DNA of 64,000 nucleotides from Hemicentrotus pulcherrimus (lineage: Eukaryota > Echinodermata > Echinoidea > Camarodonta > Strongylocentrotidae). The notes under the pieces were generated by a model. The model had not been told where the DNA came from. It did not search any database and saw only the letters and a program-made list of their open reading frames with translations. This document shows positions 25,331-37,040 of the stretch, one piece after another (positions within the stretch are counted from its first letter, which is position 1; every line of letters starts with the position of its first letter). Position numbers and translations under genes: made by a program. The stretch is taken from the NCBI GenBank assembly GCA_003118195.1, contig BEXV01001056.1:49552-113551 (forward strand), written 5' to 3'.

Positions 25331-26900
25331 ATGGCCAGCAAAGTGGGATTCCCATTAAAGCTAATCAATTATTATTTTCTAATTTCCTTTAGCATTGTAC
25401 TTATTTCAATGAGACTTGTCGAAGCTATTGTTTAGTTTATTTTCTTACATTTGTATGAATGGGAAGAGGTCAAAAACAATTCTTCTATGACCCCTCTTTC
25501 TTAATCTAGCCCCACAGAGAAAGAGATAGAGAGAGAGAGGCATGAAAACAAGACGTATTTGACCCCCTCCCATTAGGCTGTGCTAATTCATATTTCCTCC
25601 AGCCCCCACCCCGCCCCCCTCCACTCGATGCATGTGCCCCCTCACTGACTGGAATGGCTCGCATGTCGTTTCTAACTCATCTGCTCATGACTTTGTAATA
25701 CCAGCTGTTAAGAACGAAAACCTTTTGAATGGTTCACTTAGACGGACGCGATGGGGCAAATCCCTCAGTTGATGATTTCTTTATGAGATTCAGAATCAAT
25801 TAATATATAATCATTTCCCTTGTGAAGAGGCTATTCCTGCTCTCATTATTTTATTGATTTAAAACAAATGGAGAACAAAAGTATCATTCACCCATACAGT
25901 GAATAGGGCAATAAAATAAAAGTTGTTTATGTGAAAGGCACTTATAATATACGGTAAACAATAATATAGAAGAACAACTGTGTCTTACCATTTCCCTCTT
26001 TCTTTTAATCTAAATTCACCGGCGAAAACAAGGAAAACCATTTCAAGGGGCTCACTATTAAAAACCCTCAAACTTGCATTTTAGGGAGGGGGGGGTCACA
26101 GACAAGTCATGAATCTGCTTGCCCTCATCACCCTACAAACTTAGACATCGCAATTATTCGTATTCAAACACATTTTAATTTCAGGAGATCCCGGGTCTTG
26201 TCACAAAAATGAATGCGGTTGGCCTGAAAAAGTACCATCAATTATCATATTGCTCCGCTTGTCTCATTTTCGCTCGCTGGACGTATATGGCAGAAGACAA
26301 TAGGCGGATTAGACGACACTTGGTAGTGAATTAGTATGTGAGATTGCTTTGCTAAATATGAAATACAGGAAAATTTTCCATATCTTTAAACTATCATTGA
26401 TATCTGATAATTAAACATTTATTAAAATAAACCTACCAAACTACATAATACAATGAAATACTTGACTTAAAGTAGGGGAGTTTGATGTGGTGCACAATTG
26501 CACCCCTCTGTAAATAATCAAATAGTCGATAGTGATCATGAATATTCATGTTTTTGCTTTCCTCGGTAAAATATTTGCTTTTACTAAATTGAAAAATTAC
26601 GGTGGGGTTGGATGAAATGGACATACCGAACCAAACAGAAGTGATCTATGACAATTCATGCTTCTTATTCTTCGTGTGCTTGACCCATAATCTTACAATC
26701 GCTTGGCAAACTGAGTCCAAAGTTCGACTTGTTTCACATGTGTGATACAGGCAATGGCGAGCTTGCAACCTATTTTGATCAAATTACGGTGGGTGAACTT
26801 TCAAAAGTCAACATGAGGGTTTCAATGAAAGAGCTAGTGATAACGTACCTCGGGGTGGATGTGTTTTTCGTTTAAACAAAAAATGAATTTTAAACGATTT
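25331..26900. other. No gene recognised
   Basis: Short AG run near 25519-25540 and C-rich stretch near 25595-25640. Nothing coding is recognised. Confidence 0.5.
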
Positions 26901-27122
26901 GGGGGGGGGGGGGGGGGGNNNNNNNNNNNNNNNNNNNNNNNNNNNNNNNNNNNNNNNNNNNNNNNNNNNNNNNNNNNNNNNNNNNNNNNNNNNNNNNNNN
27001 NNNNNNNNNNNNNNNNNNNNNNNNNNNNNNNNNNNNNNNNNNNNNNNNNNNNNNNNNNNNNNNNNNNNNNNNNNNNNNNNNNNNNNNNNNNNNNNNNNNN
27101 NNNNNNNNNNNNNNNNNNNNNN
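26901..27122. other. G run and assembly gap (204 N)
   Basis: Eighteen G bases precede the N run at 26919-27122. Open frames reported across it are made of unknown bases. Confidence 1.
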
Positions 27123-27257
27123 GAATCGATCAGAAAAGGTTGATCATCTAGCATCTAGCATCTGCAAGGTTCTGGAATCATCAAAATGATAAGAAATTTG
27201 GCCCATTCTTCGTAAAGTTACAAGCCCTATACACAGAAAGATGCATATGGGACTACC
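27123..27257 (-). mobile_element. MITE family A, partial third copy
   Basis: In reverse orientation it matches the part of family A from TAGTCCCATATACATC to GATGATCAACCTTTT. Its other end is lost in the assembly gap. Confidence 0.75.
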
Positions 27258-27437
27258 CTATATCTCTCACAGACCATGAGAGAAACAACTTTACCAAATA
27301 TATGAATTAGTAGGCGGTTTCGCGGCAAATATTTTATCATCATGTATTATTCAAAACATATTCTTCCACATGATTGGTAATGAGAGCTTCCATTTCATTA
27401 TTTGAAATTGGGGCGTTGCCAATACTGGCCTTTACCT

Positions 27438-27672
27438 TTAACGAAGGGTTTGTTAATCAGAAGGTTCGTTAATCCACAAGGTTCGCAATTCCGAAAATGA
27501 GCTAGGTTTCATTGTTCTATAATTGAAAATATGATTCGAAGTTTTGAAGATAAATAGGGGTCGTAATTCCTATGGTTCATGGTTGCGCAAATAAAAGAGA
27601 CCCTTAATATATTCGAAATGATGAATTTTTCGAAATTACGAACCTTCCGATAAATGAACCTTCGGAAGTACG
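27438..27672. mobile_element. MITE family I, built of GGTTCGTAATTCCG-like units
   Basis: The left part has AAGGTTCGTTAATCC, then AAGGTTCGCAATTCCGAAAA. The right part has the inverse, TTTCGAAATTACGAACCTTC and TGAACCTTCGG. About 235 bp in all. Terminal repeats are imperfect and composed of repeated units. Confidence 0.65.
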
Positions 27673-29311
27673 AGTGCAAATCCTCCGTGGGAACATCCCG
27701 GGTATCATGATTACTTATGCACGCACAATGATTGTTGCAGGTGAAGTTGTAAAAGAATGATAATTATTATTCTATTAAGTTTTTGAGTTTTGAGTTTTTG
27801 TAAGGGTAGGGGGAGGGGCTTTGGAATCTTGCATTTATTTTCTACCTGTGCCTCGTTTAAATTCATTTATAACCCACCAAAATGATTGCGGGTTTGGGGG
27901 ATTGCATACCTGCTGGGTTCAGAGAAGCCTAATTCCATCTACAATTGGTCAATACCACGGGTTGTCACATCGTGTAGTGTGTGTGTATTTTTAATAATCG
28001 TGGTCGTTATTTTACGAAGTAGTGATCGCTTTTAAGTAGTGGTTATTATTCTACGAATTGCCCATATGGGAAAGAATGAGCGCGTTACGAAGGTCGAGAT
28101 TTTTAAAAGAGAGTGAAGATGATGTAGTCATATTTTTACTTGGGTTTTTGTCCAACCATTTCAATGAGGGTAGGGGAGGGGAGAAAAAAATATGCAGATC
28201 TATCGATATTATTCCCCAACAAAGATCTCAGGATTTTAAATCTGATTAAAAAATTAAAGTCAAACTTCTTTTTTTAAAAGATAGTCAAAAAATGCAATGA
28301 AAAAGAAGGAAAAGTTCTTTTTTGTTCGTGTTCATATAACAAATATAAGATTCCCTACATGTCAGCTCTGCGGAAAGAAAGTTTCGACGTCCCCTATTCT
28401 TTTGTGCACTTGTAAACATTAATACCACGTTTTGCCTTCTGATTTGGAAAACGTACGAGTTTATACATCTTACCGTTACTCAAACAGACAAATACAATTG
28501 CATTCAATTGTCATGGTTATTGCAAGAGTTGTTCGAGATACTTTCGGAGTTAGACAATATCCGCAGGTGGCGCTGTTTCAAGGGGACATGATTATGATCC
28601 TCTATTAGAAATCTACAGGACTTCTACGTCAGGGAAATTATAGTTCTCACAACAGTCATGAAAAGTTGTTTTAATCTCATAATTCTTGTCTTGTGGTGTT
28701 TGAAATTCGTTTATGAGGTGACCAAAACAGTGGCGTTAAATTTTATTATAACTATTACGCCTACTTTCTGAAAGAACATAGTGGAAATCGACTATTTTAT
28801 GAGGTTAGGGATCACTTTATTTTGAAATAGGAATCCAGACTTGAACAATATTGGAATACGCTATCCAAATAGCTTATCGAATCACGTACTTTGGGTAAAT
28901 TCTTTTACATTTTGCAGTGAATTCAATGGCAAAATAAAGTGATCCTGAATAAGACTCTCAAAGAAGTTTTCAAACTTTGTTCAGGGTTGTCTGTTCCTTT
29001 TCCTTTTCTTTTTTTTAATAAATCGTTCTTTGTTTTATTACTTTGAAGTTTTTTTGTTTTGCATATTTATATAACTAAATGTTAAAATATCCTCTCCTCT
29101 TGCATTCGAGCACTTTCTACTTTATTACATAAGGGGACCATATTGACAAAACTACCTTGGTTTTTTATGGTACCCTTGATTCCAAGAATAATTATTTGCA
29201 TCAACTTTGTATTTCTGTTCATCAGATTGTAATGAAACGACTCATAGTAGTGGTATATGCTTTAATTTGCCATGATGTTGAACTTGTAGCGGCTCTTAAA
29301 TTCGCCCTACT
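27673..29311. other. No gene recognised
   Basis: AT-rich with T runs. The pair AATAAAGTGATCC (28934) and GGGATCACTTTATT (28808) forms the ends of a possible 140-bp inverted-repeat element. Confidence 0.4.
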
Positions 29312-29339
29312 TTGATCGTACATTCATGTTCACAGTTAT

Positions 29340-29655
29340 TTTCCATCACGCTTCTATTATATATGCATTATTCGGACCACCTGTGTATTTTCTTTGAATC
29401 ACGCATCGTGTTTCCGCGCATTCCTTCACCCGCGTTTTTTCAACGCCACGAGGTTTTTCTTCACTCCCGCTTACACCTCGGTCGAGTCTACACGTCTCTG
29501 AGATTCTCTCTACACTCGAGATTCTTCTGTGCCTTTCGCCTATCATACGGCACACTCCTACTCTTTCTCTGCCGTGTTCATCGGGCTGCAGTCTCCCAGT
29601 AGAACGTTTTAGTCAGCACCGACATGGCACCTGACTCTCCGCTGGGAGCTGCCAG
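29340..29655 (+). promoter_or_regulatory. Possible promoter and first exon (weak)
   Basis: A TATATATGCATTA (about 29358) is followed by about 250 bases rich in C, G and CpG compared with all flanks. Then comes an ATG in fair context (CACCGACATGG, 29623) with the frame MAPDSPLGAASFYVP. A GTAGCT that could act as a donor lies directly after it. The layout is that of a promoter, 5' UTR and short first coding exon, or alternatively of an LTR. No partner exon or protein family is recognised. Confidence 0.2.
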
Positions 29656-29699
29656 TTTCTACGTTCCGGTAGCTATTAACTTGAACTTAAATTTGAATT

Positions 29700-32350
29700 T
29701 TGAAATTAATATTGATATTATTTTTATCCTCAGAGTAACCATTATGGTCAATCGCGGTTGTGTGTTCGCCATAGAAAGCGCCAGCTTGTGACGCTTATGG
29801 GTACATCTTCGTAATAATACAGGCACTCCGCCAGACTAGCCCCAAACCGAACATAAACCGACAAAATCTGGTAAGGGAGTGGGAGGGAAATTGCATCTTC
29901 TTATTTGCATGTTGATTTGAAAAGATTTTTATTTATTTCATATACATGAACATGTTTACATTTATAATCTTATCTATAGATATATGATAATGACATGGTA
30001 TATACAGAAAAGGGGTCGTCTTAAGCATCAGCTAGTTAAAGTGACGTCCTTTCGATAGTTAAAATAAGAATGAATGCAATTTGAAGCGATGCATACAAAT
30101 TAGGATAGGAAGGAAGAAAGAATAGAGTGTAGGAAGAGAATGGATAGAGAGGAGCAGGNAATTTCATGAAAGTATCGGGAGGAGTACATATATATATCTC
30201 GTCAAGTTGTGCATGTATTTATAATCACTTTTTGACAGCTTCTTTAGACTATTCATAACAATTTTTGTTGTTGCCGTCCCCTCTCTCAGTCCGTCTTTCT
30301 CTCGTTTTTCAAGTCACTCGAGAACACATTCTGGTGTATGTTCTATTAGAGGAGATGTCCTAATAGCAAAAGGCTACATTCTTTCAGTAAAAGGGTAGTT
30401 AATCCTTAATCCATGAAATGACCCTTCTGCTGCTATTGTTGAGGCATCACCAGTCAATGTTTTTGTAAGTCCAAGCTAAATGACCACTGGAAGCAGAAGT
30501 GTAATAACTTTGAATCTTATTCTTTGAACTAAATTTTGACCCTGTGTGAGGATTGATTTGATGACCTTTATATATGATCAGAGAACAGGCCCATTGAATG
30601 CTCTTTTACAAGTCTTTAAGTACTGGGAGTCATCACATGATTAGAGGCACATGCGCCCCACCCCCTACGTCACATCAGTATAATTATGATACAATAACCG
30701 TCTTACTTTCACCAACCAAAACTGCACTTCATAGATCACTTATTGGCTGAATAACTTTAAACACCATCAATATTGATAAATGTCACACCATGACAATAGC
30801 TTTCTCAATAGCTCCCCCACATCGTTTTATTACTTCCATTGTGATTTATGAGCGTAATTATCACCATCGTCGCCCGTTCCTTCATATTCCTCATTTGCAT
30901 CATGCAGAACCGCTGTCTGCAATGCTCACATATTTTCTAAAAATCTATCAAACCGGTTTTAACAACTGCAAGTTAATACCCCAGTCTTTTCCTTCATTCA
31001 TAACATCTTTTCTACTAAATAATAAAAAAATATGAAAATCTAAACGTTGCAACAATGTGTTATTTCAACGTGGATATCTGAATTAAATAAGTTCTTTTGC
31101 AGACTTTTTGGTATTCGACACTCTTAGACAAATATTGTATCACTTAATACAGATTTGTTTTTGTTTTTGTATTTGTACATTCCGAGGTAAAGTATTGTTA
31201 TAGGTCAACTAGCTACATAAGGAGGGATATTGTAATGTGTAGAAACATATTCTACACATGATTACGATTGTGTCATTCGGAAATATGTGGATCCTGGATC
31301 CGCCAATGTAATAATTAACTCTATGTTTCAAATAATTATTGTTGAGCGAACACTGCGTAATACGTTTAAAATATCAATTATCCTTTATCTAATTATCTTT
31401 TCAATTCAATTATCTTTTCAATTCAATTGTCATTTAAAATAAGGTCGTCAGTATTCTACTCTACTACATGTATGTAAAGCGTGTAGAGACTTGATGAGTA
31501 CAATGCGCTTTTTAAGAATCTACTCATTTCTATTGTTATCGTTATTATTGTTATTAATATTAGGAGAATTTGAATTTGAATTTTATTTCTGTTTCCAACA
31601 AAACATTAGAAATAAATTATAATCATTTACACAAGTTAAGAAATACATATTGGGAACAGAGGGGTCCACTTTAATTAAAGCAATGTGGGGTTGAGAAGAA
31701 GATGAAAAAGGAGATTTGCGCATTAGATAGTAGTAGTATGTAGTAGTAGTAGTAGACTGTATTGGATAACTTGTTTAGCACAGGGCTAATCTGCCCCAAG
31801 GTCCATAGGAAATATGCATGTGAGGGCACAATATAACATATCAAATTACATTTTGAGTCCGCGAGTAAAAAATGACCTTGTTTCAAAAAAGAAAAAATAC
31901 ATTATAAACAATTTTGAAAAAGAAATTACTGTTACATTTCGTCGAGTCGCGAAGCTGCATATAACATTCATTTCTATCCCTCGGGGAGTTTAATCCATCA
32001 TAATCACCTAACCTAATTAGTTGTGACAGTATTTTATAGAGCAAACTCATCACCCACCAAGAATGTTTGGCCTAGAAAGGCGTTGCTCATTGTCAATGAA
32101 CGAAGCTCTTCTGGGTGAATGGGCGGCGACGGGGGAGGGGGGGGGTCCCTTTTTCACCTTAGTAGACCAATATCTTCAGCTTAATTTTATTGGAAACCAC
32201 AAAATTCTTTCCTTTCGAGAATGAAGAATGGCCTGGAATTTTCCTGTCCTTTACCATCTCGTCATCTATGTAAATATTGATGTGACACGAGTGACGTTTC
32301 ATTATATTTTATACCCCCTTTTTACACCTTACTGCACCCTTCACCTACGA
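29700..32350. other. No gene recognised; one single-N join
   Basis: A single N at 30159 marks an assembly join without repeated flanks. A TAG-rich run at 31727-31755 precedes GTATTGGATAACTTGTTTAG, possibly the tail of a retroelement on the minus strand. Otherwise nothing. Confidence 0.45.
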
Positions 32351-32351
32351 T

Positions 32352-32470
32352 ACCCTAGTCACACCGATAAGACCGTCACCAGATCGACTACAGGCCGAAC
32401 CGACAAGTTCAATTCACCCAATGACAAACAAAAATAGGTCGGTTTGGGAGAGGTTTAGTGGTGTGACCGA
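32352..32470. mobile_element. MITE family J, copy 1
   Basis: Starts TAGTCACACCGATAAGACCG and ends GGTTTAGTGGTGTGACCGA. The GGTCACACC ends are inverted repeats. Related sequences are at 39268-39390 and 48519-48610 (GTCACACCGCCAAA, then CACCAGACCGACTCCAAACC). Confidence 0.6.
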
Positions 32471-32603
32471 GGTATAAACGAGAAATGAGTAGAACGATTA
32501 ACTGAATGAGTTTCTGCATGGATTGACAAAGCTAATTAATTTTCTTTTTGTGCACAATGGGTAATTGATCCTATTGCTCATGAGGAGTAATTCAACCGAG
32601 ACC

Positions 32604-32985
32604 TAATACCATTTCGTGTGATCACTAGATAATTTATCTTGGCGACATTCATCAAATCGTTGGATTGACGATTTGCACCATGTCTAAACACATACCTAGT
32701 TCATTCTCATGTAATACCTGCATATCGTGTCTCTCATTTACGCATAACAATTAAAAAAAGAACAATCATGTTATTTTGTCTCTCTCAAGCCCTTGTACCA
32801 TTTCGTGTGATCACTTGATAATTTATTAGGGGGACATTCATCAAATGGTTAAACTATATTTGGATTTGAAGGTCCTGCACCATTTCTAAAGATAAACCTA
32901 GGTCCTCTTCATCTAATACCTGCATATCGTGTCTCTCATTTATGCATAATAATTAAAAGAAGAAGAATCATGATATTTTCTATCT
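32604..32985 (+). repeat. Diverged tandem duplication, about 190 bp, two units
   Basis: ACCATTTCGTGTGATCAC is at 32608 and 32798. TAATACCTGCATATCGTGTC, CTCATTTACGCATAA (second copy TTATGCATAA) and ATTAAAA-AGAA follow in the same order in both. Differences are spread along the units, so this is an old duplication rather than an assembly overlap. Confidence 0.85.
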
Positions 32986-32999
32986 TTTGTGAATTTGTG

Positions 33000-33026
33000 C
33001 ACACACACACACACACGCACACACAA
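33000..33026. repeat. AC microsatellite
   Basis: ACACAC run with one interrupting G. Confidence 0.9.
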
Positions 33027-33875
33027 AAAAAAATCGTTTTTAAACCTTTTCTTTGACAAATTCTTAATATAGCGTAAAGAAAGATGAAGGGGTTTATTTT
33101 TTACCTTCTATCTACGCTCCAAAGATCTCGAGTCCGTCAACAGCAAGAAAATATGTGGAAAATTGTTAATGTCCACAAAAGCTTGAAGTACATATTAGGA
33201 GTATGTTTAATTTCTCAACTGCGACTTTAATAACCATTTGTTGATTGGCAATACCAAATTGGGGGTAACAGCATTGTATAGCTTTATTAATAGGAATTTT
33301 CTTCTGTAGAAGAAAGGACCGGAATTAGGATCCAACGAAGTGCTGCAACTAATTAGGGAAAGCTTATACACTTGCCAAATTATTTTATAAACTTTCTCGG
33401 ATATATCTTATTTCAAATTTGTACCTCACATAGTAGGCTCAGAATGTCATAGAATGATGGTAACGAAGCTACTCATAGAATCCGAAAAACTTATTATCAT
33501 AATAGCCAATTTTTTTGTGGACTTTATAAGATTTTATCTAATGATTTTATTAAATTAAGCAGTTGAGAAATCATGTTTTGCTCTTTTTACGAAATATTTT
33601 TTCTTAATTTTTTCTTCGTTAGTCAAGCTTGATTTCAAAGCAAATATCATTTCTTTAGTGTCAGATGGGTGATGCATCTGTGTTTAAGTGTATGTTTTAA
33701 CACCCATTTGGTTCCAAACTGACGAAATAACGTAACTTACAGTGCATGAACGTGCTTTCCTTCTGGAACATTTGACAAGTATTTCTCGATTAGCTCGTGT
33801 AATCTATTTGCTATACATTATGTCGCATGCACAAAGATCATTTCAACACTTTTTCATTTTAAATCTTATCTTAAG

Positions 33876-33965
33876 ATTTTTTTTGAGGCCGACATCCTAG
33901 ATTGCGGTCTCCTGCCCGTTTTCCACAGAGAGTTCGGATAATACTTTACATTCATAATAATATGT
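33876..33965. repeat. Dispersed repeat B, copy 2
   Basis: GAGGCCGACATCCTAG, GATTGCGGTCTCCTGCC and GAGTTCGGATAATACTTTA match 16482-16615 in order, with a shorter middle. Confidence 0.6.
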
Positions 33966-34079
33966 TATAGAAATATTAAGTTGCGTTTATATATATATAT
34001 ATATATACATATAAAAGTGCGAGAATTCTCAACTCTGACATGACAACGGGTGTTCCAGAATATGTAGGCATAAAGAAAA

Positions 34080-34160
34080 TGGTCTAGGAACGTGAGACGT
34101 AGCTGTACTTTACAAGTGTATTGCGAGCTTTCGGCTTGTGAGGTCTTCTTCAGGTTCTGA
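34080..34160 (-). repeat. Retroelement-like motif, possibly Penelope-like
   Basis: On the minus strand it reads CCTGAAGAAGACCTCACAAG, then CCGAAAGCTCGCAATACA. CTGAAGA...GCCGAAA...CGCAAT stretches of this kind are, in my memory, common in Penelope-like elements, where related sequences fold as hammerhead ribozymes. The stem between CTGAAGA and GAAA does not pair well here, so any ribozyme would be dead. Confidence 0.3.
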
Positions 34161-35439
34161 AGTACAAACACATACAAAAACAAAAACAAATACATTGTAT
34201 AAACAAATATACACGGCATACAAACTTAATATCACTCAATCATAGTCAAGCATCATGAACATAGCAAAAATAAGTACGAGAAATACTTTCGGAATAAACT
34301 TAGAAAGAATTATGCAAAATTCAAAGTGTTTTACCTTGCTTGTGTGTTGGACATATATAGATGTATATTATTATATTTTATATATATTTATATATATATA
34401 TAAATGTAAAAAACAACATTTCGACATGAAGTTTTTATTGTTTGTATATTTTGTATTATACCTTACGCTTATAATGTTCTTTGTAATTTAGTAATTATAT
34501 TTGGAAAAATGCAGAAAAAAAAATCAATATCTAAACAGTTTCATGATTTTTTTTAATATTATGGGACCCATCAAAATCCGTGATGCTTAAGACCACTTAA
34601 TTAAAGACCAATTAACGACTGCTGTCTAATGATCTATCAGCGTTTACAAGAATCCGAACAAAGCAGAGTTTGATAACGTACGTCACTTTATACTCTAATC
34701 CACTACTCTAAGGTTAATTAACAGACTTATTGTCGTACTTGTTTTTAAAATTGTGTTATGAACTTACGGAATAATCAGTTATGAAACTCGTAATCAATAA
34801 TTTATTTTTCTTCGTAAACATGTCATTCAGATTTGTGAACGCCGAGCTAACATCCTAAAGGATCTTTACGTGACATTGAGATGATTGGATTTATCATGTT
34901 GATAATACAAAATTCTGGCTTGATGAAAATGTGGTCGGTGGTATGATGAATTCAAGAACTTTCAAAAGCCATTACTTCTCAATTAAGGTGTTAATAAATT
35001 ATACATTTTGGAAAAAAGCAATCGTGTTCGCTACAGAGAATGACCTCTGGTGTGGAATAGTGCAGACCAAAACCCCCGTAATTTCCGTCACAAGCGCACT
35101 TCCTTCGGCAAACGATATAACTGCTTACTTTTATGATGAATAAACTGTAGCCGCGGTCACAACTGGGAACCATCTGCGCCAAGTCCAGGGCGAATTTTGC
35201 AGAAAATCCTAATTCTGAATACATGTCGTGTCAGTAATGCGTTGGTCACATCCCACCGTGCGTGTTTTTAGTCCGTACGGTTTTTGGGGAGGCCACGGCC
35301 GCCACGTTTTCTGAAAACGTAGGGAGGGAGTGGCAAAGGCAGGGAGGAAGTACCGGCAAAGCACGTCACACGCACGGTGTAAGTACGTGGCCCGCACGCC
35401 AAGCCTGGCCTAGAGCGGATGCGTGCATCGTACATTGCG

Positions 35440-35515
35440 CACGTGGTAAGTGCGTTGTACGTGCTTACAACGTGCTTACAACGTGCTTACTACGTGCTTA
35501 CAACGTACGGTCTCC
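35440..35515 (+). repeat. Subterminal tandem motif of the Harbinger element
   Basis: ACGTGCTTACAA recurs here about four times in a row with a period near 12 bases. Related or inverted copies (TTGTAAGTGCG, ACGTGCTTTC, ACGTACTTGCTAAGTGCG) recur near 35595 and in 37100-37260. Clusters of short repeats just inside the ends are known as transposase-binding arrays in several DNA transposons; that role is inferred here. Confidence 0.6.
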
Positions 35516-35700
35516 GTGCGGTTACCACGTTATCTTACGGAGGCCGTAATTACAAGTGCTGCTCACATACGGTGTCCTTACTCACTCGCACGTTGTAAGT
35601 GCGTGCACGTACGAAGAACTTGGTGAGTCGGGGTATGTTGAAGTATATAGGACGACATTCCCATTTTCTCTAGAAGTCCCAGCTGCTGCTGCCTCCTCAT

Positions 35701-36869
35701 GATGTCGCCCATTCCTCTGCAGAGACTCCGGGTTCTGATGCTGCAAGAACACCTCAAGTGGCAGCGCATGAGCACGACGTGGTATTACTTGCCTTGATAC
35801 GGGAGAGAGAGAGGCAACAGAGATGCCGACGCAGGAGATGGTGGGTTCGCCCATGGATCGAGAGGAGGAGGCTTTTCGGGCAGTACGAAACGTTGTTCCA
35901 AGAGCTAGAGCGTGAATCGCGGGGGACTATGTCGGATACATCCGAACGGACCACAATCTCTTCGCCGAGCTCCTGCTCCGAGTGACCCCTCGAATCACCA
36001 AGTGCCCAAGGTGTGTGTCTTCATTTCTGCCATAACAAAATCTTGGTTTTGCTTTTCATTTGCTTTAAAATTTACGACTTCCGGGTGGCACACAACAGTA
36101 TATCCACGTTGTGCCGGAGGTCTGCACTGCCATCTACAAGGAACATAAAGAGGAGATGTTCAACATGCCCTCCAACCAGGTCCTTCTTGTGGTGCAAGGT
36201 GGGGGCAAACGGCTCTTCCTCAGACGCACGCGTGTTCAACGAGTCCACCCTCCGGGGGCACTGGAGGACAGCACCATTGGATTCCCAGCACCGGATCCAC
36301 TTCCAGGCGACGACCGGAACTTTCCCTACTTCATCGTAGGCGATGATGCTTTTCCCCTGCGAAAGTGGCTCTTGAAGCCCTACAGTCGCCATGCCATGAC
36401 CAACAAAGAGAGCGTGATGAACTATCGGACCTCTCGGGCCCGTCGGGTTGTGGAGAACGGCTTCGGGATATTGGCTCACCGGTGGCGGTGCCTACTCACC
36501 ACCCTGCTGTTGGAGTCTGACAGGGTGATTCGCGTTGTGTTGGGCTGCCTCACCCTTCACAATTGGCTGCGAAAGCGCCGGCCCGGACTACAGGACCTTA
36601 ATTTGGACCACGAGGATGAGGATGGCAACGTGGTCCCCGGGGCATGGAGGAAGGATGTGCAGATGACCGAACCCAACCAGATGGTCGGCCGACGGGCCTC
36701 AAGGGAAGGGAAAACCCTGGGAAACTTATCGAAGAAGACCGGATTGACCGAGAAGAACTCAACCAGGCGCTCCTCCTGTTTCGCCGAAAACGAGCAGTTG
36801 GCCTTTTCCTTTGTCACACCCTTTTCGTGTGACCCCTTCTCCGATCCACCAGCAGCACCCTCCTCATGA
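35701..36869 (+). pseudogene. Harbinger transposase relic (DDE_Tnp_4 / HARBI1 family)
   Basis: Pieces of a Harbinger transposase appear in order but in different frames. An N-terminal part includes RRRRWWVRPWIERRRLFGQY and ELERESRG (about 35700-35925). A one-base shift leads to DYVGYIRTDHNLFAELLLRV and TPRITK (to about 36000). A fragment YDFRVAHNSIST follows after a gap (about 36075-36110), then VPEVCTAIYKEHKEEMF. Next is VGANGSSSDARVFNESTL in another frame, then FPYFIVGDDAFPLRKWLLKP and ARRVVENGFGILAHRW to about 36650. The second Asp (GDDAF) and the Glu (VVENGFG) of the DDE triad are still visible. The segment that should hold the first Asp, between the EMFNMPSNQ and VGANGSS pieces, is missing. 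At least three frameshifts and two deletions make this a pseudogene. Past about 36650 the frame runs antisense into the neighbouring relic and is probably not genuine transposase. Confidence 0.85.
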
Positions 36870-37040
36870 TCAGACGCTTTGGCGTCACCATCTGACTCTC
36901 TCGCTCCTCCTCTCCTCTTCCTCTCTGGCCCTCTCATCTTTCGCGGCCCGTTTCTGTTGGGCCTCTCTGGCCTTCTTATCCGCTGCCTTTTGAGCTGCAG
37001 ATGCAGCTGACCCCTTATTCTGTGTCTTCTTCGGCGCCAT
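36690..37040 (-). pseudogene. Harbinger accessory MADF/Myb-like DNA-binding protein relic
   Basis: Read on the minus strand, a Met at about 37040 starts MAPKKTQNKGSAASAAQKAA. A basic and acidic helix-prone region follows (KKAREAQQKRAAKDERAREE). After a frameshift near 36890 the reading continues in another frame as EGAAGGSEKGSHEKG, then CSFSAKQEERLVEFFSVNPV and FFDKF. The EERLVEFFSVNPVFFDK stretch is the start of a MADF/SANT-type (Myb-like) domain, the second protein encoded by Harbinger elements. That protein helps the transposase enter the nucleus and bind element ends. The domain is cut off shortly afterwards, where the sequence merges with the end of the convergent transposase relic, so an internal deletion seems to have joined the two genes. 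This protein fragment is not functional as it stands. Confidence 0.65.

Larger units (their letters stand above)
33027..35234. other. No gene recognised; two repeat pieces
   Basis: Holds repeat B copy 2 (33876), TA runs (33989-34007 and 34378-34402) and a retroelement-like motif (34080-34160), all listed separately. Open frames are short and AT-driven. Confidence 0.45.

Noticed and set aside
26834..27189. Open frames crossing the second gap
   Set aside because: They consist almost wholly of unknown bases and a G run.
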